Of a stretch of 45,455 nucleotides of DNA, positions 16,651 to 27,100 are shown one piece after another. Under the pieces are notes generated by a model, which was not told the DNA's origin, ran no database searches, and worked only from the letters and a program-made list of their open reading frames with translations. Numbering within the stretch: the stretch's first letter is position 1; each line of letters begins with the position of its first letter. Both the position numbers and the translations under genes were made by a program. Origin of the DNA: an uncultured Clostridia bacterium (GTDB lineage: Bacteria > Bacillota > Clostridia > Christensenellales > Borkfalkiaceae); contig CANOUP010000015.1 in the NCBI GenBank assembly GCA_947570625.1, forward strand, positions 1 through 45,455, given 5' to 3'.

Positions 16651-17973
16651 ATGTTAAACGAAATTACGGCAAACCTCAATAACAGCGTACTGCACACGTT
16701 TTTGCAGTACGTGACTTCGGGTTACGCTATGCTTATATACGCCGTAATAATTCTCGTGCTCGTCGCGTGCGCGGTAATTTCGCTTATGGTCGGGGGCGAT
16801 AAAAACAGACAGCTGATTATAAAAAGCGAAGGCGCCCGCCTCGAAGCCAAGCCCGAGGAGCAGGAAGAAAAGGAAGAGGAAACGCAGGAAGAAGTAAGCC
16901 GTTTCGACGGCTTGACGAGGATAGACGGGCAGAGAGAAAAATATAAACGCAACGACTATAAGGACGATATAACTTTAAAACGTCTTTGCGAAACGTTCAG
17001 AAACTTTTCTGCGAACAAATTAAAACTGTATTACGACATATCGGATATAAGGCGGTTTATCGCGGGAATGGCGGTATCGCACATACTGATATTGCAGGGA
17101 ATGTCGGGAACGGGCAAAACGTCGCTCGCATATGCGTTTGGGGAGTTTCTGGACAACACGTCGACGGTAATACCCGTCCAGCCTATGTGGAAGGAAAGGA
17201 CGGATTTGATAGGCTACTACAACGAGTTCACGAAACGCTTCAACGAAACGGATTTACTGAAAAAGATGTACGAAGCCAATTACAGCAAGGACATATACGT
17301 GACGGTGCTGGACGAAATGAACATAGCGCGCGTTGAGTATTACTTTGCGGAGTTTCTGTCGCTATTGGAACTTCCCGACGCGGAAAAGCGCAATTTGAGC
17401 GTGGTATCGGACGAATGGGAGAACGACCCCGAACAGCTGGAAGGGGGGCACATAAAACTGCCAAAGAATATGTGGTTTGTGGGCACGGCGAACAACGACG
17501 ATTCGACGTTTGCGATATCGGATAAGGTATACGACAGGGCAATGATAATGGATTTGGACAAGAAGGCGGAACCGTTCACTGCGCCCAAGGAAAAGCGCCT
17601 GCATTTCAGTTACGAAAGGTTTGAGGAGCTTGTAGGCGAAGCGGTAAAGGAATACAGGGTAACGACGAGGAACAGGCAGAGGTTAGAAAAGCTGGACGAA
17701 TATATGATAGAGAATTTCCATATAACGTTCGGCAACCGAATAATGAAGCAGATAAACACATATATCCCGGTGTACGTAAGTTGCGGAGGGGACGAGCTGG
17801 AAGCGTTGGACGACATACTGGCGAAGAAAGTAATGAGGAAGCTAAGTATGCAGAACCCCGTATACATAAGGAACAGCGCGGAGCCATTCTGTCGGTATAT
17901 GGACGAACTTTTCGGCGAGGAGAATATGCCCTTATGCAAAGAGTTTGTCCGCCGTCTTGAAAAGAACGCTTAA
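16651..17973 (+). CDS. Membrane-anchored McrB-like AAA+ ATPase, copy 1
   Basis: This is a 440-residue protein with one TM helix (~26-48), an acidic Glu-rich linker (~68-82) and a cytoplasmic AAA_5/McrB-like domain. Walker A is GMSGTGKTS (~150-158), Walker B and its extension are 'VTVLDEMNIARVEYYF' (~217-232), sensor 1 is 'FVGTANNDDSTF' (~273), and a candidate arginine finger sits in 'VYDRAM'. McrB-type proteins form hexameric GTP- or ATP-driven motors activated by McrC; the neighbouring McrC-like gene fits. The TM anchor is unusual for the family. The last 1042 bp are identical to copy 2. The ribosome site GAGGT is close to ATG 16651, and the gene begins 16 bp after the GH3-like gene. Confidence 0.85.
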   Translation: MLNEITANLNNSVLHTFLQYVTSGYAMLIYAVIILVLVACAVISLMVGGDKNRQLIIKSEGARLEAKPEEQEEKEEETQEEVSRFDGLTRIDGQREKYKRNDYKDDITLKRLCETFRNFSANKLKLYYDISDIRRFIAGMAVSHILILQGMSGTGKTSLAYAFGEFLDNTSTVIPVQPMWKERTDLIGYYNEFTKRFNETDLLKKMYEANYSKDIYVTVLDEMNIARVEYYFAEFLSLLELPDAEKRNLSVVSDEWENDPEQLEGGHIKLPKNMWFVGTANNDDSTFAISDKVYDRAMIMDLDKKAEPFTAPKEKRLHFSYERFEELVGEAVKEYRVTTRNRQRLEKLDEYMIENFHITFGNRIMKQINTYIPVYVSCGGDELEALDDILAKKVMRKLSMQNPVYIRNSAEPFCRYMDELFGEENMPLCKEFVRRLEKNA

Positions 17974-17975
17974 TT
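16934..17975 (+). repeat. 1042-bp identical repeat, ATPase copy 1
   Basis: Line-by-line comparison shows identity with 20213-21254 (offset 3279), from the end of the acidic linker through the stop codon plus two bases. Just upstream the copies carry scattered substitutions that are silent in the protein, then diverge fully in the membrane-anchor region. Confidence 0.9.
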
Positions 17976-18007
17976 CAGACCCTTTCGTTTAATTTTAAGA
18001 GGAAAAT

Positions 18008-19843
18008 ATGGATTTGGATACATATTACCGCGCGCTGTCTGCTTACAGAAAGCATACCGCCGACGACCGCGACTGCGCAAGACTGCGCAAGACGGTCAGG
18101 GAAACGGACGCGGATAAAGATTTAATAGAGATAGTCAGGACGGAGTGCGTCATAAACGAGGACTGGATAGAGGCAATCGAAAAGGGGCTTATCCACGTCG
18201 AGAAGGCGATAGCCGAAGAAAGACAGTTTATCCGTTCCAACGGCGAGGTCGTACCCATTGAAAAGGTCAAACAGGTTTCAAAGGATTCGGTCGAACATCT
18301 CGCGCGCCACGGAAACCTCCTCACCAAAAAACCCGAAGAAGGCAAAGGCATTGTTCCCGACGGACTGTACACGGTAGAACGGCTTGCCGATTACGCGGTG
18401 TACGAAAACAGATTTTTATATATGATGCTGTGTTTTCTCAGGGATTTCATAGCGTTCAGATACGATAAAATCGTCGAGCTGACAAACGCTTACGACGGCA
18501 GGCTGACGGTTAACAAACACATAAAATCGCGCGGAAGGGAAATAAGGTACGAGCTCAACCTTTCCGAGCACATAAAAAACGACCCCTATTTGAAGGCGAA
18601 CAATCCCGTCAGGGACAAAATCGAACGCATAGATTTGATTTACAGAACGGTGCTTGCGTTTATTTCTACTCCCTTAATGGAGTTTGTTTCCAAGTCGCCT
18701 ATGCTGAAACCGCCCGTGACCGAAACCAACGTTTTAAGAATGAACAAGAATTTCAAGGGCGCGAAGGAGCTTTACTATTACATAAGTTCGTACAATCAGC
18801 CGGGATATACCGTTAAACAGACGTCGCGCAAGATAACCCCGTTCGGCGACGAAATAGGCGACGAGTTCGCGGAAACAGTAGCGCTAAACAGCTTTCTCGC
18901 ATACGAGCACGGACTGGGAATAGAGAAGGAGTTAAAAGCCGAATACGACCGCCGTGAAAAACAGCTTCAAGAAGAGGAAGCGCAAAAGCACGCAGAACAG
19001 ATAGAAAGCCTTAAAAAGCGTATCAGGCAGTCGGGCGGGAATGCGGAAGAATATATGCTCCTTTTGGAACAGCGCAACAAACAGCTTGAAAGCGACAGCG
19101 TACGGCTGGGCGCGCTTAGGACGGATTTCAAAAAACTCGAAGAAGAATACGGCGTACTTAAAGAAAGCGTCGGCGGGTTAAAAGAACAGGTCGGCGCGCA
19201 GGGCAGAGAAATCGAAAAACTCGGCGAAGAGCACGGCAGGGAAATTGCCGAACTCAACGCAAAGTACGCCGAGGATATACAGGTTTTAAACGACAGGCAG
19301 ACTCAGAAAGTCGAGGAGTTCAACGCGGAAATTCAGCGCGTAACCGATGAATACAACCAAAAGCTTGCCGAACAGAAAGAGGAGTGCGAACAGCGCGTTA
19401 GACAGGCGGAAGAAGAGAAATATTCAGCCGAGAACGAGTGCAAAGACGCCAAGCTTTTGACGGATAAAATTCTGACGGAAAAACTGCTTGTCGAAGCAAG
19501 GCTTAATTCCGTACTCCACGAAAACGGTATGTTCACCACCGAAAAAGATTTTTCGTCGCAGGAAAGTTTCGACGAAATAGAAAAGCAGTACAGGGCGTTT
19601 AAAACCTTTTTCAAAGGCGAATGGAAAAACGCCAAAAAGCGCATAAGGCGCGAAACGCTCAAATACGGTAACAATAAAGACGTTTCAGAGGGTAAAAGCA
19701 CGTTCGAACCCACGCAGACAAGGATTGACTTTGACGCGATTTTCGGACCTGCCAAACCGCCCAAAACGCCCAAGGACAGCGAACAGAAGCCCGCTAAACA
19801 GTTTAAAGGGCAAGACGAGTTTAAAAACGGACAGGGAAAATGA
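18008..19843 (+). CDS. McrC/DUF2357-like coiled-coil protein without a visible nuclease domain
   Basis: This is a 611-residue soluble protein. An N-terminal region (~1-300) includes 'YAVYENRFLYMMLCFLRDFI' (~127-146), resembling the 'ENRF' helix of DUF2357/McrC-type partners of McrB. Residues ~305-500 form a long coiled coil rich in E, K, Q and R. The C-terminal ~110 residues are basic then low-complexity ('PAKPPKTPKDSEQKP'). I see no PD-(D/E)XK nuclease motif, which ordinary McrC carries. It lies between the two ATPase genes and overlaps the second by 4 bp (ATGA), so it is probably the activator or adaptor of those motors. The McrC link rests on one motif plus context and is moderate at best. 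RBS: AAGAGG. Confidence 0.6.
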   Translation: MDLDTYYRALSAYRKHTADDRDCARLRKTVRETDADKDLIEIVRTECVINEDWIEAIEKGLIHVEKAIAEERQFIRSNGEVVPIEKVKQVSKDSVEHLARHGNLLTKKPEEGKGIVPDGLYTVERLADYAVYENRFLYMMLCFLRDFIAFRYDKIVELTNAYDGRLTVNKHIKSRGREIRYELNLSEHIKNDPYLKANNPVRDKIERIDLIYRTVLAFISTPLMEFVSKSPMLKPPVTETNVLRMNKNFKGAKELYYYISSYNQPGYTVKQTSRKITPFGDEIGDEFAETVALNSFLAYEHGLGIEKELKAEYDRREKQLQEEEAQKHAEQIESLKKRIRQSGGNAEEYMLLLEQRNKQLESDSVRLGALRTDFKKLEEEYGVLKESVGGLKEQVGAQGREIEKLGEEHGREIAELNAKYAEDIQVLNDRQTQKVEEFNAEIQRVTDEYNQKLAEQKEECEQRVRQAEEEKYSAENECKDAKLLTDKILTEKLLVEARLNSVLHENGMFTTEKDFSSQESFDEIEKQYRAFKTFFKGEWKNAKKRIRRETLKYGNNKDVSEGKSTFEPTQTRIDFDAIFGPAKPPKTPKDSEQKPAKQFKGQDEFKNGQGK

Positions 19844-21252
19844 AACCTCAATCGGATAAAAACCGCAAAATGAAAAAATTTTATATTATCCTTATCGCCG
19901 TAATAATTGCGGCGGGCGTTCTGCTTGCGGTGTCGCTGTGCGTTTTCATAAGCAGGAAGGGTGAACTGCCCAACATAGTGCGCAGTGAAACGCTCTACGT
20001 CATACTCGCGCTTCTCCTCGCCCTGCCCGTGCTGTTGGTAGTACTCATAACCGCTGTTCTCGCAGGAAGGAAAAAGGGTGGCAACGAAGAAGTTTCCGAC
20101 GTCGTCGTTAAAATCGACGGCATATCCCAGCCCGAGAAGCAGGAAGGAAAGGAAGAGGAAACGCAGGAAGAAGTAAGCCGATTCGACGGACTTACGAGGA
20201 TAGACGGACAGCGAGAAAAATATAAACGCAACGACTATAAGGACGATATAACTTTAAAACGTCTTTGCGAAACGTTCAGAAACTTTTCTGCGAACAAATT
20301 AAAACTGTATTACGACATATCGGATATAAGGCGGTTTATCGCGGGAATGGCGGTATCGCACATACTGATATTGCAGGGAATGTCGGGAACGGGCAAAACG
20401 TCGCTCGCATATGCGTTTGGGGAGTTTCTGGACAACACGTCGACGGTAATACCCGTCCAGCCTATGTGGAAGGAAAGGACGGATTTGATAGGCTACTACA
20501 ACGAGTTCACGAAACGCTTCAACGAAACGGATTTACTGAAAAAGATGTACGAAGCCAATTACAGCAAGGACATATACGTGACGGTGCTGGACGAAATGAA
20601 CATAGCGCGCGTTGAGTATTACTTTGCGGAGTTTCTGTCGCTATTGGAACTTCCCGACGCGGAAAAGCGCAATTTGAGCGTGGTATCGGACGAATGGGAG
20701 AACGACCCCGAACAGCTGGAAGGGGGGCACATAAAACTGCCAAAGAATATGTGGTTTGTGGGCACGGCGAACAACGACGATTCGACGTTTGCGATATCGG
20801 ATAAGGTATACGACAGGGCAATGATAATGGATTTGGACAAGAAGGCGGAACCGTTCACTGCGCCCAAGGAAAAGCGCCTGCATTTCAGTTACGAAAGGTT
20901 TGAGGAGCTTGTAGGCGAAGCGGTAAAGGAATACAGGGTAACGACGAGGAACAGGCAGAGGTTAGAAAAGCTGGACGAATATATGATAGAGAATTTCCAT
21001 ATAACGTTCGGCAACCGAATAATGAAGCAGATAAACACATATATCCCGGTGTACGTAAGTTGCGGAGGGGACGAGCTGGAAGCGTTGGACGACATACTGG
21101 CGAAGAAAGTAATGAGGAAGCTAAGTATGCAGAACCCCGTATACATAAGGAACAGCGCGGAGCCATTCTGTCGGTATATGGACGAACTTTTCGGCGAGGA
21201 GAATATGCCCTTATGCAAAGAGTTTGTCCGCCGTCTTGAAAAGAACGCTTAA
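19840..21252 (+). CDS. Membrane-anchored McrB-like AAA+ ATPase, copy 2
   Basis: This is a 470-residue paralogue of the ATPase at 16651. Its N-terminal ~90 residues differ completely and carry two TM helices (~13-35 and ~49-73) instead of one, followed by a similar acidic linker. From 'EEETQEEVSRFDGL' to the end the protein is identical to copy 1, including GMSGTGKTS, 'VLDEMNIARVEYYF' and 'GTANNDDSTF'. With two TM helices and a cytoplasmic AAA domain, the N-terminus should also be cytoplasmic. Two isoforms with one motor domain and different anchors could form mixed rings or serve different membrane partners (inference). The start overlaps the McrC-like stop as ATGA. Confidence 0.85.
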   Translation: MKPQSDKNRKMKKFYIILIAVIIAAGVLLAVSLCVFISRKGELPNIVRSETLYVILALLLALPVLLVVLITAVLAGRKKGGNEEVSDVVVKIDGISQPEKQEGKEEETQEEVSRFDGLTRIDGQREKYKRNDYKDDITLKRLCETFRNFSANKLKLYYDISDIRRFIAGMAVSHILILQGMSGTGKTSLAYAFGEFLDNTSTVIPVQPMWKERTDLIGYYNEFTKRFNETDLLKKMYEANYSKDIYVTVLDEMNIARVEYYFAEFLSLLELPDAEKRNLSVVSDEWENDPEQLEGGHIKLPKNMWFVGTANNDDSTFAISDKVYDRAMIMDLDKKAEPFTAPKEKRLHFSYERFEELVGEAVKEYRVTTRNRQRLEKLDEYMIENFHITFGNRIMKQINTYIPVYVSCGGDELEALDDILAKKVMRKLSMQNPVYIRNSAEPFCRYMDELFGEENMPLCKEFVRRLEKNA

Positions 21253-21254
21253 TT
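20213..21254 (+). repeat. 1042-bp identical repeat, ATPase copy 2
   Basis: Partner of 16934-17975. Synonymous sites are also identical, which implies very recent duplication or gene conversion rather than selection on the protein alone. Confidence 0.9.
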
Positions 21255-21287
21255 TAAAAAGGTAAATTATTATTAAAGGAGGTGCCT

Positions 21288-24137
21288 ATGTCCGGTAAAT
21301 CAAAACTTATATACATAGTCGGTTCGGTGATAATAGGCATCACCGCATTGCTGATAATTTTGCTCGGACTGGTTGCGGGCGGGGTGATTACGGTCACCGA
21401 AACGCGCATAGTAATTTCATCGGCTTCTCAGGAATTTGTTTACGACGGCAAACCGCATAACAACCCCGGCTGGAAAATCGAGCAGGGCGGACTTAAAAAA
21501 GGACACGCCGCGGAAGTTACCGTTTCGGGCAGTCTTACAAACGCGGGCAGTACCGAAAATAAAATATCTGCCGTAATCGTAGACGAAAACGGCGCGGACG
21601 TATCCGATAAATATGCGATAGAATACCAAACGGGAACGCTTACCGTGCGCCCGAGGGTAATTTCGGTTACTACGTCGAGCGCGTCCAAGGAATACGACGG
21701 AACGCCCCTTACGGCAAACCTTGCTTCCGACCACAAAATAACCGACGGCGAACTCGTAGAAGGCGACGAAATCACGGCGGTAAACACCTCGTCCATAGTC
21801 GATGCGGGGGTAACGTACAACACGTTCTCGCGCGTATACGTTCACGACGCCAAAGGCAGGGACAAGACGGGCAATTACGAAGTAATCTGCGTGCCCGGCA
21901 CTCTCGAAGTCAAGCCCCGCAGAATTTCCGTCGAGGCGCTGTCGTCGTCAAAGGTCTACGACGGACTCCCGCTCGTATGCGACAACCTCAGAATCACTTC
22001 GGGAACAAAGCTTATAGCAGGGCACGAAATTACCGCGTGGGATATTCCTTCGCAAGCAACCGACGCAGGCTCGTGGGAAAACTATATCGCCGACTTGACT
22101 GTGACCGACGCCGACGGAAGGGACGTTACGGGCAATTATCTTCTCGATTTGCATTCGGGCAAGCTGATTATAACGCCCCGCCCGCTCACGGTGCGCTCGG
22201 GCAGTAAATCGGCGGTGTATACGGGACAGAAACTGACGTGCGGCGACTATGAAATCGTATCCGCAACACAGCCCGTCGAAGGACACGACGTGCATGTCGT
22301 CGTTTCGGGCGAAAGGACGGAAGTAGGCGAAAGCCCCAACACCATAGCCGAAGTAATCGTTACCGATAAGGACGGCGTAAACGTAACGTCAAACTACTCC
22401 GTAATTGCAGAGCTTGGCGTGCTTTATGTAAAGGGCGCCGACAATCCTCCCCCCGGGGGCGGTGATTTGGACGACAGCGGAAATATCGGCGGCGGCGACT
22501 CAGACGCCGACCCTCAACTTGCGCTGAGGGTCAAGTCCGCGATTGACGACAGCGTATATTTAAAGAGCAAGAGCTTCGGCAACTATAACGGTAAAAGTTG
22601 GAGTTCGGCTGCGGAATACGGGCACCTTCTAAACGAAGCTTACGGCGCGGACTATCTTACGGGCGCGGCGTTGAAAAATGCGGGCTATAAAAGCAATCTT
22701 ATAAGCGTCGACGTGGCGGGCAGGTATTTCCTTCCGTACTATATGGAAATGAGTTCGTCCGATTACGTCGTTCAGACAAGCGACGTTTTCTACGTCGGCG
22801 ACGGCAAATCTCCCTATACGCTGTACTACTATTCGTATAACTATGCGGAGGACGGCGCGGTCAACGCGAATCTCGGCGAATATTCGCAGTACGAGCGCGG
22901 TTATCTCGAATACGTGAACAACAATTATCTGGACTATCCTCAGACGACGCGTGAACGCCTGTCTGAAATTATAGATATGTTCGACCCTTCCGACCCCGAC
23001 GTTATTAAAAAGGTCGCAAGCTTTGTAAGGCAGTCGGCAAAGTACAACCTTAAATACGATAAAACCCTCGACAGTTGCGAGGATATAGTAGTAAGCTTTC
23101 TTACCGATTACAGGGAAGGTATCTGCCAGCACTACGCAAGCGCGGCAACGCTCATTTACAGAATGCTTGGTATACCCGCGCGCTATACGATAGGTTTCGT
23201 CGGCGATTGCAAAGCGGGCGAATGGTCGGACATATCAACCGAAAACGCGCATGCGTGGGTTGAAGTTTATATTGAAGGAACAGGCTGGGTCTACGTCGAA
23301 GTTACGGGCGGAGGACCGGGCGGAAGCGGAGAAAACGGCGGAGAAGAAGACGTCGACGGCGGAGCGGTAATAAAGCCCGTCACCGAATATTACGAATACG
23401 ACGGCATTACGGCGTATAGACACAGCGGTGCAATCCGCGGTTTTACCGAATTTGCAAAACAGGGCTATACGTATAAGTGCACGGTTTCGGCGGATACGAG
23501 AACGAGTCCGGGCAGAACGGAAATAAAGTTTACCGATTTCAGGCTCTACGACCCCGCAGGCGCGGACGTTACGGACTCAGTCGAATACAAGCTCGGTACG
23601 GGTTATCTGTGCGTTTACATTTGGAGCATCGACGTGACGACGGCAAGCGCCGAAAAAGAATACGACGGAATTAAGCTCGATTCCCCGTCAGAGCCGTTGA
23701 TAGAATTTTCGGGAACTCCTCCCGCAGGTCACGAGGTGCGGTATACGTCGGAAGCGTCGCTGACCGACGCGGGCATAAAGGTAAATTCCTGCGTAATAAC
23801 AATTTTCGACGGGAACGGCGCGGACGTTACCGACCAGTACAAGATAAACACGCATTACGGCAATCTTACGGTAACGCACAGAAAAATAACGGTTACCGCC
23901 GACAGTGCAGAAAAGAAATTCGACGGTTCGCCCCTTAAAGCGGAAGGCTGTTCGGTAACGGAAGGCAGTCTTGCGGAAGGGCACGCAATGGTCGCGGAAA
24001 TAGTAGGTTCGCAGACCAAACCGGGCAGAAGCGACAATAAAATAACGTCGCTTTTCATAGTCGACGAAAACGGCGTCGACGTCACCAAAAATTACGCCGT
24101 AACCACGGTCAACGGAATTTTAAAGGTAACGCCTTAA
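21288..24137 (+). CDS. MBG-repeat protein with an altered transglutaminase-like domain
   Basis: This is a 949-residue protein with an N-terminal TM anchor (~7-32). Four MBG/YDG Ig-like repeats precede (e.g. 'KEYDGTPLTANL', 'KVYDGLPLVCD'), then a Pro/Gly/Asp linker (~385-405), a transglutaminase-core domain, and three more MBG repeats. In the core, the Cys is in 'EGICQHYAS' (~614) and the His in 'ENAHAWVEVY' (~654). The usual Asp position reads 'GWVYVEVTGG' (~670), a Glu where the sister protein has Asp. Transglutaminase-like domains at bacterial surfaces may cross-link or cleave proteins. Start ATG 21288 follows a strong AAAGGAGG; GTG 21282 lies within that site. The bulk of the protein should be extracellular. 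Confidence 0.85.
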   Translation: MSGKSKLIYIVGSVIIGITALLIILLGLVAGGVITVTETRIVISSASQEFVYDGKPHNNPGWKIEQGGLKKGHAAEVTVSGSLTNAGSTENKISAVIVDENGADVSDKYAIEYQTGTLTVRPRVISVTTSSASKEYDGTPLTANLASDHKITDGELVEGDEITAVNTSSIVDAGVTYNTFSRVYVHDAKGRDKTGNYEVICVPGTLEVKPRRISVEALSSSKVYDGLPLVCDNLRITSGTKLIAGHEITAWDIPSQATDAGSWENYIADLTVTDADGRDVTGNYLLDLHSGKLIITPRPLTVRSGSKSAVYTGQKLTCGDYEIVSATQPVEGHDVHVVVSGERTEVGESPNTIAEVIVTDKDGVNVTSNYSVIAELGVLYVKGADNPPPGGGDLDDSGNIGGGDSDADPQLALRVKSAIDDSVYLKSKSFGNYNGKSWSSAAEYGHLLNEAYGADYLTGAALKNAGYKSNLISVDVAGRYFLPYYMEMSSSDYVVQTSDVFYVGDGKSPYTLYYYSYNYAEDGAVNANLGEYSQYERGYLEYVNNNYLDYPQTTRERLSEIIDMFDPSDPDVIKKVASFVRQSAKYNLKYDKTLDSCEDIVVSFLTDYREGICQHYASAATLIYRMLGIPARYTIGFVGDCKAGEWSDISTENAHAWVEVYIEGTGWVYVEVTGGGPGGSGENGGEEDVDGGAVIKPVTEYYEYDGITAYRHSGAIRGFTEFAKQGYTYKCTVSADTRTSPGRTEIKFTDFRLYDPAGADVTDSVEYKLGTGYLCVYIWSIDVTTASAEKEYDGIKLDSPSEPLIEFSGTPPAGHEVRYTSEASLTDAGIKVNSCVITIFDGNGADVTDQYKINTHYGNLTVTHRKITVTADSAEKKFDGSPLKAEGCSVTEGSLAEGHAMVAEIVGSQTKPGRSDNKITSLFIVDENGVDVTKNYAVTTVNGILKVTP

Positions 24138-24171
24138 AAGAAATCATAAAATAAAAAAGGAGGTAAGAGAA

Positions 24172-27100
24172 ATGCTGTACGAACAATACCGCGCGAGAAT
24201 GTCTAAGCTTGCGGACTTTTTAGACTCTCTGCGCAAATACCGCATACTGATAATTTCGATATGTCTTGCGGTGCTTTCTCTTACCGCCGTCCTTTTGGGT
24301 ATAAGCGGGATTGTCTACGACAGTAAAGCCTGCCCCGCGGAAATTACGGCGGGCGACGGACTTTCATACCGTGCGGGCGCAATATTCAATTCGGTTTCGT
24401 ACGAGTTCCGCGCGGAAGATTCCGACGTCTGGACGGACGAACAACCCGCCCGCCCCGGCGCATACCTTGTCAGGTCCGTGTCGCACGATATCGCGGGCAA
24501 GCCCAGATACGGCAAAGTGCACGCGTTCACCGTGCTTCCGCGCACGGTAACCGTTACTGCGGACTGTTCTTCGGTAGTTTACGGCGAACTTCCGCCTGTT
24601 AAAGCCGAGCTTCTCTATTCGGACAGAATAACCTGCTCGGAGTTTGTATATGCCGATTATTCGGCGGAAAACACCTCGGCAGAGCCCGTCGCTTCCGCCG
24701 TAACCGCATACGACGCGGACGGAAACGACGTTTCGTACACGTACAATTTCGTCACCGCGCCTTCGGATATTGCTTTTATAAAGCGCGGAATAAAAGTTTC
24801 GGTAACGCCCTATACGGTTGATTACGACGGAAAGGAACACCCGCATATCCCTTACGAGGGGTACGAAATCAGCAGTGAAACGCCCCTTGCCGACGGCGAT
24901 ACCGAAGAGGTGTACGTCAGGGTTTTTCAGACTTCGGCGGGCAAGTACGACAACGAGATATATTTCAAAATTTACAGGCAGACGGAAAACGGCAGGGTAG
25001 AGGTCACTTCCAATTACGATTTCGACGTAACGTCGGGTACTCTGGTTATAAACAAACGCACGCTCGTTATAACTACTTCCGATTTGACCGCAACTTACGA
25101 CGGCGGCGAAAAATCCAACAAAGAATTTACGCTGTCCGAAAGTTCGCGCACCGCGCTCGAATCGGCGGGGCACACCGTTTCGGTTACAGGGTTCACAAGC
25201 GAAATCAACGCGGACGAGTACGAAAATATTCTGGAATTTGCCGTAACCGATAAGGACGGCAAAGACGTTACGTCCAACTACAATTTCGACTGTACTTACG
25301 GCAAAATCACAATAAATCCCCGCCCGCTTATATGCAACACGGACGGTGCAAGCTGGTATTACGACGGAAAGGTTCATTCCGAAAATACGGGCTTTATCAT
25401 CACCATCAACAGCGAAAGCAGTTACGCGGGACACGACGAAATAGCGTACTTTATCGAGGGCAGCGAAATGCACGTAAAGGACGTGAAAGACTCGTGCGAA
25501 AACCGCCTGAAAATAGGGGTAAAAAATTCCGTAACGGGCGAGGACGTTACGGCGAACTACGCGATAAATTACGTCTACGGCGAACTTACGGTAATACCGC
25601 GTCCCGTCAACGTCAGGGTGCTGAACGCAGAGTGGCATTATGACGGAAAAGCTCATTCTTCCAGCGAGCACGAAATTACCTTCGATGAAGAGCTTTTCGA
25701 AACCGCGCTTGTAGACGGACACAGCGTCCGCGCGCGCGCGCTAAAATCGCTTACAGACGTTGCAAAAAGCGTGCCCAACGCAATCGACTTCGGCATTTAC
25801 GATGGCGAAACCGCCGTTACGGGCAATTACGGCGTAAACCTTATTAACGGCACATTAACTGTTCTCCCCCGCGAAATCACGGTTCGCGCGGGCAGTGCGG
25901 AAAAGGTGTACGACGGCATGCCGTTGACGGGCGGTAACAAGGCGGAAGCCGTTAACCCGTCGCAACTTGTAGAGGGGCATACTATAACCGCGCGGAACGA
26001 GGGCTACAAGATAGAGGCAGGCTTTGAATATTCCGAAATACCCGACGCGGAATCTGTCCGCATAGCAGACGCAGACGGAAAGGACGTAACTAAAAATTAC
26101 AGCGTCGTCGGTCTTGAAAAGGGCACGCTCACCGTCTTAAAGCGCGAAATAACGTTGACCGCGGGAAGCGATGAAAAGATTTACGACGGCGCGCCTCTGA
26201 CGTGCGGGCTTTACAATGTATCGTCCGTTTACGAAAGTCCGCTTGCGGAAGGGCAGGAACTGACTGTTCGGGTTTCGGGCGAGCGCACAAACGCAGGCTC
26301 GGGCGAAAATATAATAGCCTCCTATCAAGTAACGTGGGGGACGACCGACGTCACGGTAAATTACACTGTCAATTGCGAAAAAGGCGCCCTTACCGTATTA
26401 AAGCGCGAAGCGGTTATTTCAACGGACGGTTCAAACGAGGGCGAACTGGTTTACAACGGTCTTGAACAGAGCGTCGCGCGTTTTAAAGAGCTGACTGACG
26501 ATAACCCTTTCAAGGGCATTTTAGAAGGTCACTTTGCTTACATAAAAAAAGAGTTTTCGGCAATCGACGCGGATACGTACGACAACGAGCACGTGTTCGG
26601 AATAAAAGCAGGCGTGGGCGAAGTTACGGACGAAAACGACGTAACGGATAACTACGCGATTACCGTACTGTACGGCAAACTTACAATCGAAAAGCGCCCC
26701 GTTACGGTAATTACACAAAGCAAGACGGACTTTATCTACAACGGCCGTCCTCATTCTTACGGCGGTCATACCGTGTCGGAGCAGACCCCGCTCGCGCTCG
26801 AAAGCCATTACACGGTTTCTTACGAGCTTGCCGAGGCGACGGAAGTTCTCAAAGAGGGCGAGGAACCCGTCGCCAACACTATGAAAATAGCCGTATACAA
26901 CGACGAAGGCGATATTTCGCATAACTACGCGATAACCGTCGTCGCAGAGGGCGTGCTTACAGTCAACGCGCTTGCGGTAAAGGTAAAGTCGGGGAGCACG
27001 GTTTTAGAATATAACGGAAAGGGTCAGTCCTATCCTATTTTGCAGACGGTCGGCGAAACCGCGCTTGTCGAAGGTCACGGCTTCAAATATAATTCCGTGC

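Noticed and set aside
16651-21252. Classical McrBC restriction system
   Set aside because: Both McrB-like proteins are membrane-anchored with no DNA-binding N-terminal domain, and the McrC-like protein shows no nuclease motif.
16651-21252. MoxR-DUF58-transglutaminase operon
   Set aside because: The ATPase has the McrB-like LDEMN...YYF signature, and no DUF58 or VWA protein is present, though the functional analogy may still be useful.
24364-25722. A 452-residue open frame on the minus strand inside the giant MBG protein
   Set aside because: It is the antisense shadow of a well-supported repeat protein with strong codon bias; it has low-complexity, Arg/Val-rich translation, no ribosome site and no domain.
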